This document shows, in pieces, positions 52,482-62,163 of a stretch of DNA of 64,000 nucleotides; within the stretch, counting starts at the first letter, position 1, and every line of letters starts with the position of its first letter. The position numbers and the translations under genes were made by a program. The notes beneath the pieces were generated by a model that ran no database searches, was not told where the DNA came from, and saw nothing but the letters and a program-made list of their open reading frames with translations. Source of the stretch: Primorskyibacter aestuariivivens (GTDB taxonomy: Bacteria > Pseudomonadota > Alphaproteobacteria > Rhodobacterales > Rhodobacteraceae); NCBI RefSeq assembly GCF_028023675.1, contig NZ_JAQIOZ010000008.1, positions 1 through 64,000 of the forward strand, in the 5' to 3' direction.

Positions 52482-53290
52482 GCGACACTGATTTTTTCGA
52501 TGATGGAACTGCCCCGGAGGATGCCGGGCAGAGCGTCGCGGAGCGTCTTGCCGCCGAGGCGCTGATCGTCGATGTGGAGGGGTTCGAGGGGCCTTTGGAC
52601 CTTCTTCTGACCCTGTCGCGCACGCAGAAAGTGGACCTGCGCAAAATTTCGGTGCTGCATCTGGCGCAGCAATATCTGGCCTTTGTCGAGAAAGCCAAGG
52701 CGCTGCGTATTGAACTGGCCGCCGACTATCTGGTTATGGCCGCATGGCTCGCCTTCCTGAAATCCCGGCTGCTTCTGCCGCCCGATCCCACCGAAGAGGG
52801 CCCGTCGGGCGAGGAACTTGCCGCGCATCTGGCGTTCCAGCTTGAGCGGCTGCAAGCCATGCGACAGGCGGCGGCACAGTTGATGGCGCGCGACCGGCTG
52901 GGGCGGGATGTGTTTGCGCGCGGTGTTCCCGAAGTCGTGGAACGGGTCAAGAAAGTCACCTACACCGCAACGCTTCTGGACCTGATGCAGGGCTATGCGC
53001 GGGTGCGCACCAAGGATGAGTTTCGCCCCTTCGTGATGGACCGCGAAAAGGTCTTTACCATGGAACAGGCGCTGGACCGGATGCGCGGCATGATCGGCTT
53101 TGCCGGGTCATGGACCGATATCTCGGTCTATCTTCCCGATGGATGGGACGCCGACCCGGTGCGCTGGCGTTCGGCCACGGCGGCGACATTCGCGGCCTCG
53201 CTGGAACTGGTCAAGGAAGGCAAGGCAGAGCTGCGCCAATCAGGAATGTTCGAAGCGATCAAGCTTCGCAGACGCTCGGAAGATACATGA
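52478..53290 (+). CDS. scpA: Segregation and condensation protein A
   Basis: ScpA is the kleisin of the bacterial SMC complex. The 270-residue protein starts with a short acidic stretch, then VEGFEGPLDLLLTLSRTQKVD, LRKISVLHLAQQYL and AWLAFLKSRLLLP, all family-typical. The C-terminal winged-helix segment follows. Both ends overlap neighbours by 4 bp (nagZ and scpB). Confidence 0.95.
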   Translation: MSDTDFFDDGTAPEDAGQSVAERLAAEALIVDVEGFEGPLDLLLTLSRTQKVDLRKISVLHLAQQYLAFVEKAKALRIELAADYLVMAAWLAFLKSRLLLPPDPTEEGPSGEELAAHLAFQLERLQAMRQAAAQLMARDRLGRDVFARGVPEVVERVKKVTYTATLLDLMQGYARVRTKDEFRPFVMDREKVFTMEQALDRMRGMIGFAGSWTDISVYLPDGWDADPVRWRSATAATFAASLELVKEGKAELRQSGMFEAIKLRRRSEDT

Positions 53291-53952
53291 ACGACGACGT
53301 GCAAGACACAGAAGAAAAAGAAGAAAGCCTGTTCGAGGCCCCGCCCATGGGCGAACAGGAGCGCATGGTCGAGGCGGTGCTCTTTGCCAGTGCGGAACCG
53401 GTCACGGTCAAGGACCTTGAGGCGCGCATGCCGCATGGTTGCGACGCCGCCGAGGCGCTGGTGCATCTGCGCAAACGCTATGAGGGGCGCGGCGTGCGGC
53501 TGGTCAAGGTGGGCGACGCATGGGCGATGCGCACCGCGCCGGACCTGTCTTTCCTGATGCAGAAGGAAACGGTCGAGACCCGCAAGCTGAGCCGCGCGGC
53601 GGTCGAGACGCTGGCGATCATCGCCTATCATCAGCCGGTGACGCGGGCCGAGATCGAAGAGATTCGCGGCGTGAGCGTGTCGCGCGGCACGGTGGATCAG
53701 CTTCTTGAGATGGAATGGATCCGCTTTGGCCGCCGCAAGATGACCCCGGGCCGCCCGGTGACTTTCGTGGTGACGCAGGATTTCCTTGATCACTTCGGGT
53801 TAGAGAGCGCGCGTGACCTGCCCGGGCTCAAGGAATTGCGGCAGGCCGGGCTCTTGGAAAACCGTCCTGCGCCGGGCGGTACGCCGCAATTCGGAGAGGG
53901 CGAAGACGAGCCCGAGACCGAGGAAGGGCAAAGCGAATTGTTCGAGGATTGA
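53287..53952 (+). CDS. scpB: Segregation and condensation protein B
   Basis: ScpB is the second SMC accessory subunit. The 221-residue protein has two winged-helix domains: MVEAVLFASAEPVTVKDLEA first, then LSRAAVETLAIIAYHQPVTRAEIEEIRGV. An acidic tail ends it. The ATG at 53287 overlaps the scpA stop. In several relatives tatABC follow scpB, but here no tat genes do. Confidence 0.95.
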   Translation: MNDDVQDTEEKEESLFEAPPMGEQERMVEAVLFASAEPVTVKDLEARMPHGCDAAEALVHLRKRYEGRGVRLVKVGDAWAMRTAPDLSFLMQKETVETRKLSRAAVETLAIIAYHQPVTRAEIEEIRGVSVSRGTVDQLLEMEWIRFGRRKMTPGRPVTFVVTQDFLDHFGLESARDLPGLKELRQAGLLENRPAPGGTPQFGEGEDEPETEEGQSELFED

Positions 53953-54109
53953 GCATCTGCTGTGACGGGGTGTCCCGTGGCAGGCGTTGGAACTTGCGTA
54001 TTTGTCAAAGAGAAGAAGACAGGGGCGCGCGATCAAATCTGTGCCTCTGCCCTGAAATTTGCACGATTCCCTGTTATATTCCGCGTGAGCAGGCAAAGGA
54101 GCGTCCCCG

Positions 54110-54310
54110 ATGAACGCCAATCAACTGATCAATATGGTCATCCGGCTTTTCGTCCGCAAAGCCGTGAACAAGGGTATTGATGCCGGGATCAACCGCGTGG
54201 CCAAAGGCCGTGGCGGACAGGCCTCCCCGCAGCAGCAACAGCAAACCAAACAGCAAGTCCGCCAGGCTCGTCAGGCCGCACGCATGGCCCGCCGCGCCGG
54301 TCGGATGTAA
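54110..54310 (+). CDS. Small basic hypothetical protein
   Basis: This 66-residue protein has a helical N-terminus (LINMVIRLFVRKAVNKGIDAGI), a Gln run and an Arg/Ala-rich basic end (QVRQARQAARMARRAGRM). It starts after AAAGGAGC. Such a basic amphipathic protein could contact membrane or nucleic acid. I recognise no function. Confidence 0.65.
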   Translation: MNANQLINMVIRLFVRKAVNKGIDAGINRVAKGRGGQASPQQQQQTKQQVRQARQAARMARRAGRM

Positions 54311-54409
54311 GGCACTGGCGCGTGTCCCTCATACGCGTCTCTCGCTAAAATTGTGAAATTCTCGGTTTGATGCTATTCTGGGCCTTATTTGACCCAGAAA
54401 GTTTTTTCC

Positions 54410-55603
54410 ATGACCGAGCCAACCGACAGTGAAAAACCGTCCAGACCGTCGAACCGCCGCGCCTATGGCACCGGGTTTGCGGTCTTTCTTTTATATGTCT
54501 TCTTCGTCGCTGCCGTCTTCGCAGGTTTTGCCAGCTACCTGACGCGCACCCATCTTGAGGCCGATTTCCACAAGGTTACTGAGAACACCCGCGGTCTTGA
54601 TGACCTGATCTACCTGTTGAAACGAGAAGCGGTGCTGCAAAGACAAATCGACGCCACGCTGGATCTGGTCCGTGAAGCAGATGCACGCATTGATGCGGCC
54701 AAGGCCACGATCTCTGGGATCGAGGCCAACCATCAACGCGCCCAATCGCAGCGTAATACGCTGGCGATCCGGACTCTGGTACATGTCCGGCGCGGGCAGG
54801 GGCTTTGGGAGGCGGATTCCGCGGCTCAGATCAGCAAGGCGCTGGAAGACCCGGAATTACCCGATGATCTGGCCCGGATGCGGGCCATTCTGACGCTTGT
54901 CCCCGCGCTGGCCTATGACGCAGAGGCGGAGGCCGACGCCGTGTCGGCGCTGCGTGGTCACCTGAGCGCGGCGCAGACCGAGCTGGACACATTGGACGCG
55001 CGGCTGCGCGAGATCGGGCAAGAGCTTCTGACCCGGCAAAGCGACCTGGACCGCGCGTTGGAGGCACGATCCTGGCCCAACAAGCAACGCGATCAGTTCG
55101 AACGCGAGCTTAACGCGCTGCGCGCCCGCGAACCGGCGGATTCGAGCAATCGCGCGCGGGTCTCTGCGCTGGCGCAGCTTTATGGCGGGCAGTTTTTTCT
55201 GGAACTGGTGAGCATGCCGACGATCTTCCTGACGCTGATCGTGACCATGGCGGCGGGTGGTCTGGGGACGGTGGTGTCCTATACCCGGTCGCTGCAAAGC
55301 CCCGAACGCGAGGCCGCGCGCAAGGATGGCGAGACATTGTTTGTCGATGACCTGTCGCGGCTTTTCGTGGGGGTGGGCGAGGGGATCGCTGCGGCGCTGG
55401 CGATTTTCCTCTTGGCCGGGGCGGGGATGCTGGTGCTGACCAATGGCTCCGGCTCGCCCCGCAATGCCGAGATCAGCCCCTATACTGTTGCTTTTATTGC
55501 CTTTCTGTCCGGTTTTATGGCCGAACATGCCTTTGTCCGTATCCAGAAGACCGGCAAGGAGCTGTTCGCCAATGCCAAGGGAAAGAAACAGGACGGCGCG
55601 TAA
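54410..55603 (+). CDS. Coiled-coil membrane protein of unknown function
   Basis: This 397-residue protein has an N-terminal transmembrane helix (FAVFLLYVFFVAAVFAGFAS), then a coiled-coil domain of about 190 residues rich in Glu, Arg and Ala. Three or so helices follow near the C-terminus (FLTLIVTMAAGGLGTVVSYT, GEGIAAALAIFLLAGAGMLV, TVAFIAFLSGFMAEHAFVRI). The ATG at 54410 is preferred to a TTG at 54389. I recognise no family. Confidence 0.75.
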   Translation: MTEPTDSEKPSRPSNRRAYGTGFAVFLLYVFFVAAVFAGFASYLTRTHLEADFHKVTENTRGLDDLIYLLKREAVLQRQIDATLDLVREADARIDAAKATISGIEANHQRAQSQRNTLAIRTLVHVRRGQGLWEADSAAQISKALEDPELPDDLARMRAILTLVPALAYDAEAEADAVSALRGHLSAAQTELDTLDARLREIGQELLTRQSDLDRALEARSWPNKQRDQFERELNALRAREPADSSNRARVSALAQLYGGQFFLELVSMPTIFLTLIVTMAAGGLGTVVSYTRSLQSPEREAARKDGETLFVDDLSRLFVGVGEGIAAALAIFLLAGAGMLVLTNGSGSPRNAEISPYTVAFIAFLSGFMAEHAFVRIQKTGKELFANAKGKKQDGA

Positions 55604-55610
55604 TCCGGCC

Positions 55611-55826
55611 TCAGAAATCGCGCGGATAAAGACCCATCAACCCCTGTGCGCCGAATTCCCCCGCGCAGCAATCCGAAGCAATCAGACGGGACAGGTATTC
55701 GCGGCGCAGATCGTCGCTGTCCGACAAGGTTTCGCGCACCTCGCCGACGCTTTGCATGTCTTTTCGGGGGCGCCACGCGGTCAGCCAGGACAGGATGGGC
55801 AGGCGGGTCATTGTCATCGTGGTCAT
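55611..55826 (-). CDS. Small hypothetical protein
   Basis: This 71-residue protein starts after AAAGGAG. It has an N-terminal hydrophobic/Trp stretch (LPILSWLTAWRPRKD), acidic middle, and SDCCAGEFGAQGLMGLYP with a Cys pair. It is divergent from the LysR gene 87 bp away and is a likely target of that regulator. Function unknown. Confidence 0.65.
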   Translation of the reverse strand: MTTMTMTRLPILSWLTAWRPRKDMQSVGEVRETLSDSDDLRREYLSRLIASDCCAGEFGAQGLMGLYPRDF

Positions 55827-55913
55827 GGAATTTCTCCTTTGCGCTGTTGAAACCAGATTACGCCGGGTCAGTTTGTTCTGGTATCTACCGCGCCGCCGTG
55901 CTGTTCTGCAAAT

Positions 55914-56783
55914 ATGCAGAACCGGTTTCGGGATTGGGGAGATGTGCGGATCTTCCTCGCGGTGCTTCGCGAGGGATCGACGCTGGCCGCCGCGCGCGTG
56001 CTGGGGATCAACCAGACCACGGTGGCGCGTCGGATCGACGTTATGGAACATGTGCTTGGGCTGGCGCTGTTCACGAAATCCACGCGCGGGGCCTGTCCGA
56101 CGGACGCGGCGCTGCGCCTGCAACCCCTTGCCGAGGCGCTGGAACAAGCGGCGCTGGCGCTGGAAGAGGCGGCGCAGGACGCGCAGCAGACTGCCGCGCC
56201 GCCGATCCGGATCACCGCGCTCGACAATGACTTGATCGTCAATATCGCACAGGTCGTTGCCGAGTTTTCCAGCAGCCATCCGGGAATCAGTTTTGAGTTC
56301 ATCGCCACCGAACGGGTGCTCGATCTGATCAAGGGCGACGCGGATGTAGCGGTGCGCATGTCATCAACGATCAAGGATGACCGGTTGATCGCCCGCAATC
56401 TTGGCGAAACCGGCTGGACCTATTACGCGTCCCGCAGCTATGCCGAGAAACACGGCACTCCGGATGCCTATACCCCGAACATGGAGCCGCATCGCGTCGG
56501 TTTGCTCAGCCATATCATCAGTCACCGGCGCAATGTGCTGCGCTGTGCGTCGGGCCATGATCTGATGTTGGCCATCCGGTCAGGGCAATGTATCGGCCCG
56601 ATGACGATTTTTGTGGGGGATAATGATCCCGAACTCGTGCGCTGCTTTGACCCGCCCGAAGGCTCGCGCATGAACCTCTGGCTGCTGACCAGCCCCGAGG
56701 CGTACAAACGCGCGGATGTGCGCGCCTTCCTGAGCTATGCCGCGCCGCGCCTGAAAAAGCGCCTCAAAGGCGTATTGTATTAA
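55914..56783 (+). CDS. LysR family transcriptional regulator
   Basis: This 289-residue protein has the LysR helix-turn-helix at residues 15-70 (STLAAARVLGINQTTVARRI) and a C-terminal effector-binding domain. The TTVARRIDVMEHVLGLALF run is typical. The target is unknown, though the divergent 71-residue gene is the obvious candidate. It converges with dcd, 14 bp apart. Confidence 0.9.
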   Translation: MQNRFRDWGDVRIFLAVLREGSTLAAARVLGINQTTVARRIDVMEHVLGLALFTKSTRGACPTDAALRLQPLAEALEQAALALEEAAQDAQQTAAPPIRITALDNDLIVNIAQVVAEFSSSHPGISFEFIATERVLDLIKGDADVAVRMSSTIKDDRLIARNLGETGWTYYASRSYAEKHGTPDAYTPNMEPHRVGLLSHIISHRRNVLRCASGHDLMLAIRSGQCIGPMTIFVGDNDPELVRCFDPPEGSRMNLWLLTSPEAYKRADVRAFLSYAAPRLKKRLKGVLY

Positions 56784-56797
56784 GGCGCGGGTCGGGT

Positions 56798-57874
56798 TCA
56801 GCCCATGCGGAAATGTTTCGACAGCTTCAGCCCCTGGCCCTGATAGTTGGATTTCAGCCCCGCGCCATAGAGCACCTCGGGCACATCCTGCATCCGTTCA
56901 TAGACCAGCCGCCCGACGATCTGCCCGTGTTCCAGCACGAAGGGCGCTTCGTGGCAGCGCACTTCCAGCACGCCACGCGCGCCTGCGCCGCCCGCCGCGT
57001 CATGGCCGAAACCGGGGTCGAAGAAGCCCGCGTAATGCACGCGGAATTCACCCACCATCGCCAGATAGGGCGCCATCTCTGCGGCGTATTGCGGCGGGAT
57101 GTGTACCGCTTCGCGGCTGACAAGAATATAGAACGCCCCTGGGTCGAGTATCAGATGCCCGGACTCGCTGTGCAGCTCTTCCCAGAAATCCGCCGGGTCA
57201 TAGCCGCCGATGCGGTCAAGGTCTATCACCCCGGTATGGGGTTTGGCGCGGTAGCCGACGAGCGTGCCAGTCGAGGGCTGCAGATCGACCGAAAAGCCAA
57301 GCCCTCCGTCGATCACCGCCTCGCTGTCCACCAGCGGGCTTTCGGCGTGCAGCGCGCGCAGCGTGGCATCGTCCAGCACCGCTTGTCCGGCGCGGAACCG
57401 GATCTGGTTCAGCCGCATACCGGGGCGGACCAGTACGGAAAAGGAGCGCGGGCAGATCTCGGCGAACAAAGGCCCGGTATAGCCATCGGGGATGCGGTCG
57501 AACTCGGTCCCCTGATCGGTGATCGTGCGGGTCAAAAGATCCAGCCGCCCGGTCGAGCTTTTGGCATTGGCCACGGCCTGAATACCCTCGGGCAGGTCCA
57601 GCGTTTCCATCAGCGGCACGACATAAACCGCGCCTTTTTCCAGCACGGCCCCTTCGCTGAGGTCGATGCGGTGCATCTCGAACTCCGCCAGACGGTCCGC
57701 AACCTTGCGACCCGATCCGGCCAGGAACGAGGCCCGCACGCGGTAGGCCACGGTCCCTAGCCGCAGGTCAAGCGAGGCAGGCTGGATCTGATCCTCAAGG
57801 ATTTCGGGCTGGCCCGTGAGTTGCCCCCTGGTAATCATCTCGCGGATATGTTGGCTGGCCAGAACTCCGGTCAT
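56798..57874 (-). CDS. dcd: dCTP deaminase, double-length form
   Basis: This 358-residue enzyme removes the amino group of dCTP to make dUTP. Usual Dcd proteins are about 190 residues, and this has two trimer-type domains in one chain. The N-terminal half has QIQPASLDLRLGTVAYRVRA and KSSTGRLDLLTRT; the C-terminal half has HAGYADPGF-like HYAGFFDPGFGHDAAGGAGA and GQIVGRLVYERM. The start at 57874 is well placed. tRNA-Pro lies upstream. Confidence 0.93.
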   Translation of the reverse strand: MTGVLASQHIREMITRGQLTGQPEILEDQIQPASLDLRLGTVAYRVRASFLAGSGRKVADRLAEFEMHRIDLSEGAVLEKGAVYVVPLMETLDLPEGIQAVANAKSSTGRLDLLTRTITDQGTEFDRIPDGYTGPLFAEICPRSFSVLVRPGMRLNQIRFRAGQAVLDDATLRALHAESPLVDSEAVIDGGLGFSVDLQPSTGTLVGYRAKPHTGVIDLDRIGGYDPADFWEELHSESGHLILDPGAFYILVSREAVHIPPQYAAEMAPYLAMVGEFRVHYAGFFDPGFGHDAAGGAGARGVLEVRCHEAPFVLEHGQIVGRLVYERMQDVPEVLYGAGLKSNYQGQGLKLSKHFRMG

Positions 57875-57941
57875 GACATGTCCCCCTCGGCGTCTTTTGC
57901 TGGTATGCCGCAGGGAAGTGTCATTTGGGGGAGGGGTAAAA

Positions 57942-58018
57942 TGGTCGGGCTAGCAGGACTCGAACCTGCGACCTTCCGTCCCCCAGACGGACGCGCTACC
58001 AGGCTGCGCCATAGCCCG
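57942..58018 (-). tRNA. tRNA-Pro (anticodon GGG)
   Basis: On the minus strand the sequence folds as a full cloverleaf: acceptor CGGGCTA/TAGCCCG, D stem GCGC/GCGC with loop AGCCTGGTA, anticodon stem TCCGT/ACGGA with loop CTGGGGG (anticodon GGG), T stem GCAGG/CCTGC with TTCGAGT, discriminator A and an encoded CCA. It reads CCC and CCU codons. Confidence 0.95.
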
Positions 58019-58085
58019 ACTGGAGTGCCTTCATACCTGTTTTGGCACGGGGGGCAAGAGGAAATTTGGCACATTTTCAAAAGGC

Positions 58086-59267
58086 TCAGTCGCGCCCCGC
58101 TTCGGCCAGTCTGGACGCGTGGTCACGCAACCGGTTGGCCAGCGCCGCCACTGTCTTTGCGTCCGGATGATCGGGCTTTTTGCCCTGCGCAAGCCGTGTC
58201 AACAATGCGCCCTGGGCCGTAACATCGTGGTCGCCGGGATCGGGCGGTGTTTCGACCGCGCGCGGGGCGTTGGTGGTGTCGTTTTGTGCGGGTTCCGGGG
58301 TGGCCTCGGCGGACGGGGGCGCGGCCACAGTCGTCTCTTGATCGCTGTCTCCGGTCGCAGATGCATCCGCCTCTGCGGCCTGTGGTGCCGGGTCGGCTGC
58401 CGCCTCGACCTGTTCCGGCTCTTGCGGCCTGTCCGGTTCTGCGATTTCCGCCTCAGAGCTTGTGTCGGCCTCAGCCGGTTCAGGCTCCGGGGAGCGGGGG
58501 TCTCCGGCGGGCGTCTCGGACGCGGGCTGTGGCTCCGGTTCGGCCGTAGTTTCAGCCGGTTTTTGCAGGAAGCTCGGCAGCGTCTTGCGCTTTACCTCAG
58601 GCTCGGGCGAAGGGTCCTGTGCCTGGGGCGTATCGGCGGAGCCGTCCTGTGCCGGTGCCGCAGCCTGCGGCGCGTCCTCGGTGGGCGTGCTCTCGGGCTC
58701 TGCGGCGGCAGCCTCGATATGATCATCCTGATCGGAGGCTGCGATGGGGTCGGCCTGTGCCTCATCGGAGAACAGGTTTTCACCATCCTCTTCGATATCC
58801 TCAAAGGGATCGGCGGCGGGCGGGGACGCCTCTGCAAACGGTGCCTGTTCTTGCTCTGGCTCGGGGGCAGGGGTGTCGTCGTCCTGTTTGGGGGCAAAGC
58901 TCAGAACCTGGCCGGTCTCAGGCTCGGGCTCGGGCGGTGCGGCAACCGGGTCCGACAGGGTCGGCTCAACCATTTGCTCAAGGTCTTCATCCAGCGGTGG
59001 CGACATCGCCGCCACATGTTTGATGCCTTGTTCGCGCAACAGTTTCTGCACGCCCTTGATGGTCATGCCGTCATCATGCAGCAGCTTCTTGATCCCACCG
59101 ATCAGCGCCATATCCGCCGGGCGGTAATAGCGCCGCCCTCCGGCGCGCTTCACCGGTTTCACCTGAGAGAACTTGCTTTCCCAGAACCGCAGCACATGGG
59201 CCGGCGTGTTCAGCCAGTCGGCAACTTCGGAAATGGTGCGGAAGGCGTCGGGGGATTTGCTTGCCAT
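58086..59267 (-). CDS. MerR-family regulator with long acidic tail
   Basis: This 393-residue protein has an N-terminal MerR helix-turn-helix and wing ([20 protein letters not shown], then [20 protein letters not shown], to about residue 75). The remaining 300 residues are Pro/Glu/Ala-rich and look disordered. MerR proteins of this kind downstream of ihfA are standard in Rhodobacterales. The ligand and targets are unknown. Confidence 0.9.
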   Translation of the reverse strand: MASKSPDAFRTISEVADWLNTPAHVLRFWESKFSQVKPVKRAGGRRYYRPADMALIGGIKKLLHDDGMTIKGVQKLLREQGIKHVAAMSPPLDEDLEQMVEPTLSDPVAAPPEPEPETGQVLSFAPKQDDDTPAPEPEQEQAPFAEASPPAADPFEDIEEDGENLFSDEAQADPIAASDQDDHIEAAAAEPESTPTEDAPQAAAPAQDGSADTPQAQDPSPEPEVKRKTLPSFLQKPAETTAEPEPQPASETPAGDPRSPEPEPAEADTSSEAEIAEPDRPQEPEQVEAAADPAPQAAEADASATGDSDQETTVAAPPSAEATPEPAQNDTTNAPRAVETPPDPGDHDVTAQGALLTRLAQGKKPDHPDAKTVAALANRLRDHASRLAEAGRD

Positions 59268-59285
59268 CGCGCCCGGGCTCCCCGC

Positions 59286-59588
59286 TTAGCGCCGGTTTCC
59301 GGCGGCGACACGTTCCTTCATGAGGTGTGACGGGCGGAAAGTCAGCACGCGGCGCGGCTCAATCGGAACCTCTTCGCCGGTCTTGGGGTTGCGCCCGACA
59401 CGGGCCGCTTTCGCGCGGACAGAGAAGGTGCCGAAGGAGGAAATTTTGACCTGTTCGCCGTCCACCAGAGAGTCCGACATCAGCGCCAGCACCCGTTCCA
59501 CCAGCTCCGAGGATTCATTGCGCGATAGCCCAACCTCGCGGAATACGGCTTCGCTTAGGTCCATTCGCGTCAGCGTCTTGTCGCTCAT
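59286..59588 (-). CDS. ihfA: Integration host factor subunit alpha
   Basis: IHF-alpha bends DNA as a heterodimer with IHF-beta. The 100-residue protein has [18 protein letters not shown], the dimer core [20 protein letters not shown] and the DNA-arm [20 protein letters not shown] with the intercalating proline. An ATG one codon earlier (59591) is also possible; GGGGAGA lies just upstream. It is followed by merR. Confidence 0.95.
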   Translation of the reverse strand: MSDKTLTRMDLSEAVFREVGLSRNESSELVERVLALMSDSLVDGEQVKISSFGTFSVRAKAARVGRNPKTGEEVPIEPRRVLTFRPSHLMKERVAAGNRR

Positions 59589-59690
59589 CATAAATCTCCC
59601 CAGAGTTTCCAACAGCTTAGGCAGGGGAATGAAAGCGAGTCAAGTTCCACGATACGCGGAATCAGCGAAAAACGGTGCAAATCCGGGCAA

Positions 59691-60662
59691 TTACCAGCGC
59701 AAAACCACCGCGCCCCAGGCCAGACCGCCGCCAATCGCCTCGGTCACGATCAGGTCGCCGGGCGCGATCTGGCCCCGTTCCGAGGCCACCGACAGCGCCA
59801 GCGGGATCGATGCAGCGGAGGTATTGCCATGGTCCTGAACGGTCACGACCACCTTGGCCATCGGCAGGCCCATCTTTTTGGCGGTGCCCTGTATGATGCG
59901 GATATTGGCCTGATGCGGCACGATCCAGTCGACGTCATCGGTCGTGACACCGGCCTTCTCCATCGCGGCATTTGCGGTTGCGGCCAGCTTTTCGATGGCA
60001 TGGCGGAACACTTCGCGGCCCTGCATGCGCAGATAGCCGGTGGTCTGGGTCGAGACACCGCCATCGACATAGAGGATATCGCGATGCCGCCCGTCGGAAT
60101 GCAGATCGGTGGACAGGATGCCGCGATCTTCCGGCGTGCCCTGGCCCTCCTGCGCTTCCAGTACCAATGCGCCCGCGCCATCGCCAAACAGCACACAGGT
60201 CGAGCGGTCGGTCCAATCCATGATCCGGCTGAAGGTTTCGGCCCCGATCACCAGAACGCGTTTTGCCTGTCCCGACAGGATCAGCGCATTGGCATTGGAC
60301 AGCGCATAGGCAAAGCCCGCGCAGACCGCCTGAACATCGAACGCAAAGCCCCGGGTCATGCCCAGATTGGCCTGCACCATGGTCGCGGCTGAGGGAAAGG
60401 TCAGATCGGCGGTCGAGGTGGCCAGCACCAGCGCGTCGATCTGGTTGGCGTCGATGCCTGCCTGTGCCAGCGCATTCCGCGCCGCCTTGGTCGCGAGGTC
60501 CGAGGTCAACTCGCCCTCGGCGGCGAAATGGCGGCGTTCGATGCCAGACCGTGCCCGGATCCATTCGTCGCTGGTATCAAGGGATTTCTCGAATTCCGAA
60601 TTCGGGACGACCCGCTCGGGAAGATAATGCCCTGCACCGGTGACGACCGCCCGAATTGTCAT
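59691..60662 (-). CDS. fabH: 3-oxoacyl-ACP synthase III
   Basis: FabH starts fatty-acid elongation by joining acetyl-CoA with malonyl-ACP. The 323-residue enzyme has the catalytic cysteine in VQAVCAGFAYALS, histidine in VPHQANIRI and asparagine in DHGNTSAAS. It opens MTIRAVVTGAGHYLPERVV. The start overlaps the plsX stop by 4 bp. Confidence 0.97.
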   Translation of the reverse strand: MTIRAVVTGAGHYLPERVVPNSEFEKSLDTSDEWIRARSGIERRHFAAEGELTSDLATKAARNALAQAGIDANQIDALVLATSTADLTFPSAATMVQANLGMTRGFAFDVQAVCAGFAYALSNANALILSGQAKRVLVIGAETFSRIMDWTDRSTCVLFGDGAGALVLEAQEGQGTPEDRGILSTDLHSDGRHRDILYVDGGVSTQTTGYLRMQGREVFRHAIEKLAATANAAMEKAGVTTDDVDWIVPHQANIRIIQGTAKKMGLPMAKVVVTVQDHGNTSAASIPLALSVASERGQIAPGDLIVTEAIGGGLAWGAVVLRW

Positions 60663-61774
60663 TTCTGCTCTCCTGACGCCCCGTTGTCCGGAGCTGTATT
60701 TGCAAGTTCCGCGGCCGCCGCGATCCGCGCTGCCACCTTGTCGGAAAAGCCCGACCGGGCCAGTTCAAACGCCAGCTTCACCGCTGCACTTACGCCTGTT
60801 TCATCCGCCGATCCATGCGACTTCACGACCGTGCCATTCAGTCCAAGGAACACGCCGCCATTGACCCGGCGCGGATCAATCCGCTTTTTCAGCCGCCGCA
60901 GAGAGGTCAGCGCCAGAAGCGAGGCCAGACGGGACAGTGGCGAATACTTGAACGCTTCGCGCAGCAATTCTCCGATCAGGCTAGCGGTGCCTTCTCCGGT
61001 CTTCAACGCGACATTTCCGGTAAACCCGTCGGTCACGATCACATCCGCGACAGTACCGGGAATATCGCTGCCTTCGACAAAGCCGACAAAGTCGAACTTG
61101 CCCGCCTCGGCGTGGTCACGGATCAGGTCATGCGCCTCGCGCAGCTCGGACCGGCCCTTGTGCTCCTCGGTGCCGACATTGAGCAAGCCGATGCGCGGGC
61201 GGGGCAGGTCCAGACCGTTGCGGGCATAGGACGCGCCCATCAGCGCATATTGCAAAAGGTCATGCGCATCGGCGCGCACATCCGCGCCCACATCCAGCAT
61301 GACATTGAAGCCGTTGGGATTGCGCGATGGCCAGAGCACGGCAATCGCCGGGCGGTTCACGCCCGGAAGCTTGCGCAGCCGCACCATCGACAGCGCCATG
61401 AGCGCGCCGGTATTGCCACAGGATATCGCCACCCTTGCCTCGCCGTCGCGCACAGCCTCAAGCGCGGACCACATGGACGTGCCCTTGCCATGGCGCATCA
61501 CGTGGGACGGTTTGTCCTCCATCGACACCACATCCGCGGCGTCGCGAATCTCGCAGCGACCGGACAGCACCCTGCGGCGCTCGACCAGAGGGCGCAGCTC
61601 GGCTTCGGGGCCGTGCAGGATAAACGCGATATCAGGATTCTTGGCCGCAGACGCAGCAATCCCCGCAACCACGGTTGCGGGGCCACGGTCGCCGCCCATA
61701 GCGTCAACCGACACAATAACTGTGCTGTCCTGGCCCCCGGGCTGTGCCGCAGTCGTCTGATGAGGCGCGGTCAT
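60659..61774 (-). CDS. plsX: Phosphate acyltransferase PlsX
   Basis: PlsX makes acyl-phosphate from acyl-ACP for phospholipid synthesis. The 371-residue protein has VSVDAMGGDRGP at the N-terminus, then ISCGNTGALMALSMVRL, GLLNVGTEEHKG and VTDGFTGNVALKTGEGTA. It overlaps fabH and follows rpmF after 22 bp, the usual lipid-ribosome operon. Confidence 0.97.
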   Translation of the reverse strand: MTAPHQTTAAQPGGQDSTVIVSVDAMGGDRGPATVVAGIAASAAKNPDIAFILHGPEAELRPLVERRRVLSGRCEIRDAADVVSMEDKPSHVMRHGKGTSMWSALEAVRDGEARVAISCGNTGALMALSMVRLRKLPGVNRPAIAVLWPSRNPNGFNVMLDVGADVRADAHDLLQYALMGASYARNGLDLPRPRIGLLNVGTEEHKGRSELREAHDLIRDHAEAGKFDFVGFVEGSDIPGTVADVIVTDGFTGNVALKTGEGTASLIGELLREAFKYSPLSRLASLLALTSLRRLKKRIDPRRVNGGVFLGLNGTVVKSHGSADETGVSAAVKLAFELARSGFSDKVAARIAAAAELANTAPDNGASGEQK

Positions 61775-61796
61775 GGGTGGGGGCCCGGGTCAGTTG

Positions 61797-62003
61797 TTAT
61801 GCTGCGTCTTCGTCCAGCTCGATCTCGTCGGCAACTGCAACGACTTCGCGCTCGGCATAGTGGCCGCAGGCGGGGCAGACATGGTGCGGGCGCTTGAGCT
61901 CACCGCAGTTGTCGCATTCGTTGGGATTTGCAGCGACCAGGGCATCATGCGCACGGCGGTTGTTGCGGCGCGATTTGGACACTTTGTTTTGCTGAACGGC
62001 CAT
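61797..62003 (-). CDS. rpmF: 50S ribosomal protein L32
   Basis: This 68-residue ribosomal protein has a basic N-terminus ([20 protein letters not shown]) and the four-cysteine zinc site CDNCGE and CPACGHY. The tail is acidic. It precedes plsX, as is common. Confidence 0.97.
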   Translation of the reverse strand: MAVQQNKVSKSRRNNRRAHDALVAANPNECDNCGELKRPHHVCPACGHYAEREVVAVADEIELDEDAA

Positions 62004-62163
62004 GGCTCAATCTCTATTCGACTTTGTGGGGCGCTCTTGGCGCCCGCGGTTTCGGGTGGTTCCGGGCAGATACGCGCAGTTGAGCGTCACATACAACCCC
62101 AAATCTCTCAGAGGGCGCGAAAATACGATTTTCTTTCCATGTTGCAAGCGATTCTTTGGCGGC

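Noticed and set aside
58119-59330. Plus-strand 403-codon open frame rich in Gly, Arg, Leu and Cys
   Set aside because: It is antisense to the acidic Pro/Glu repeat region of the MerR protein; no start signal and no domain.
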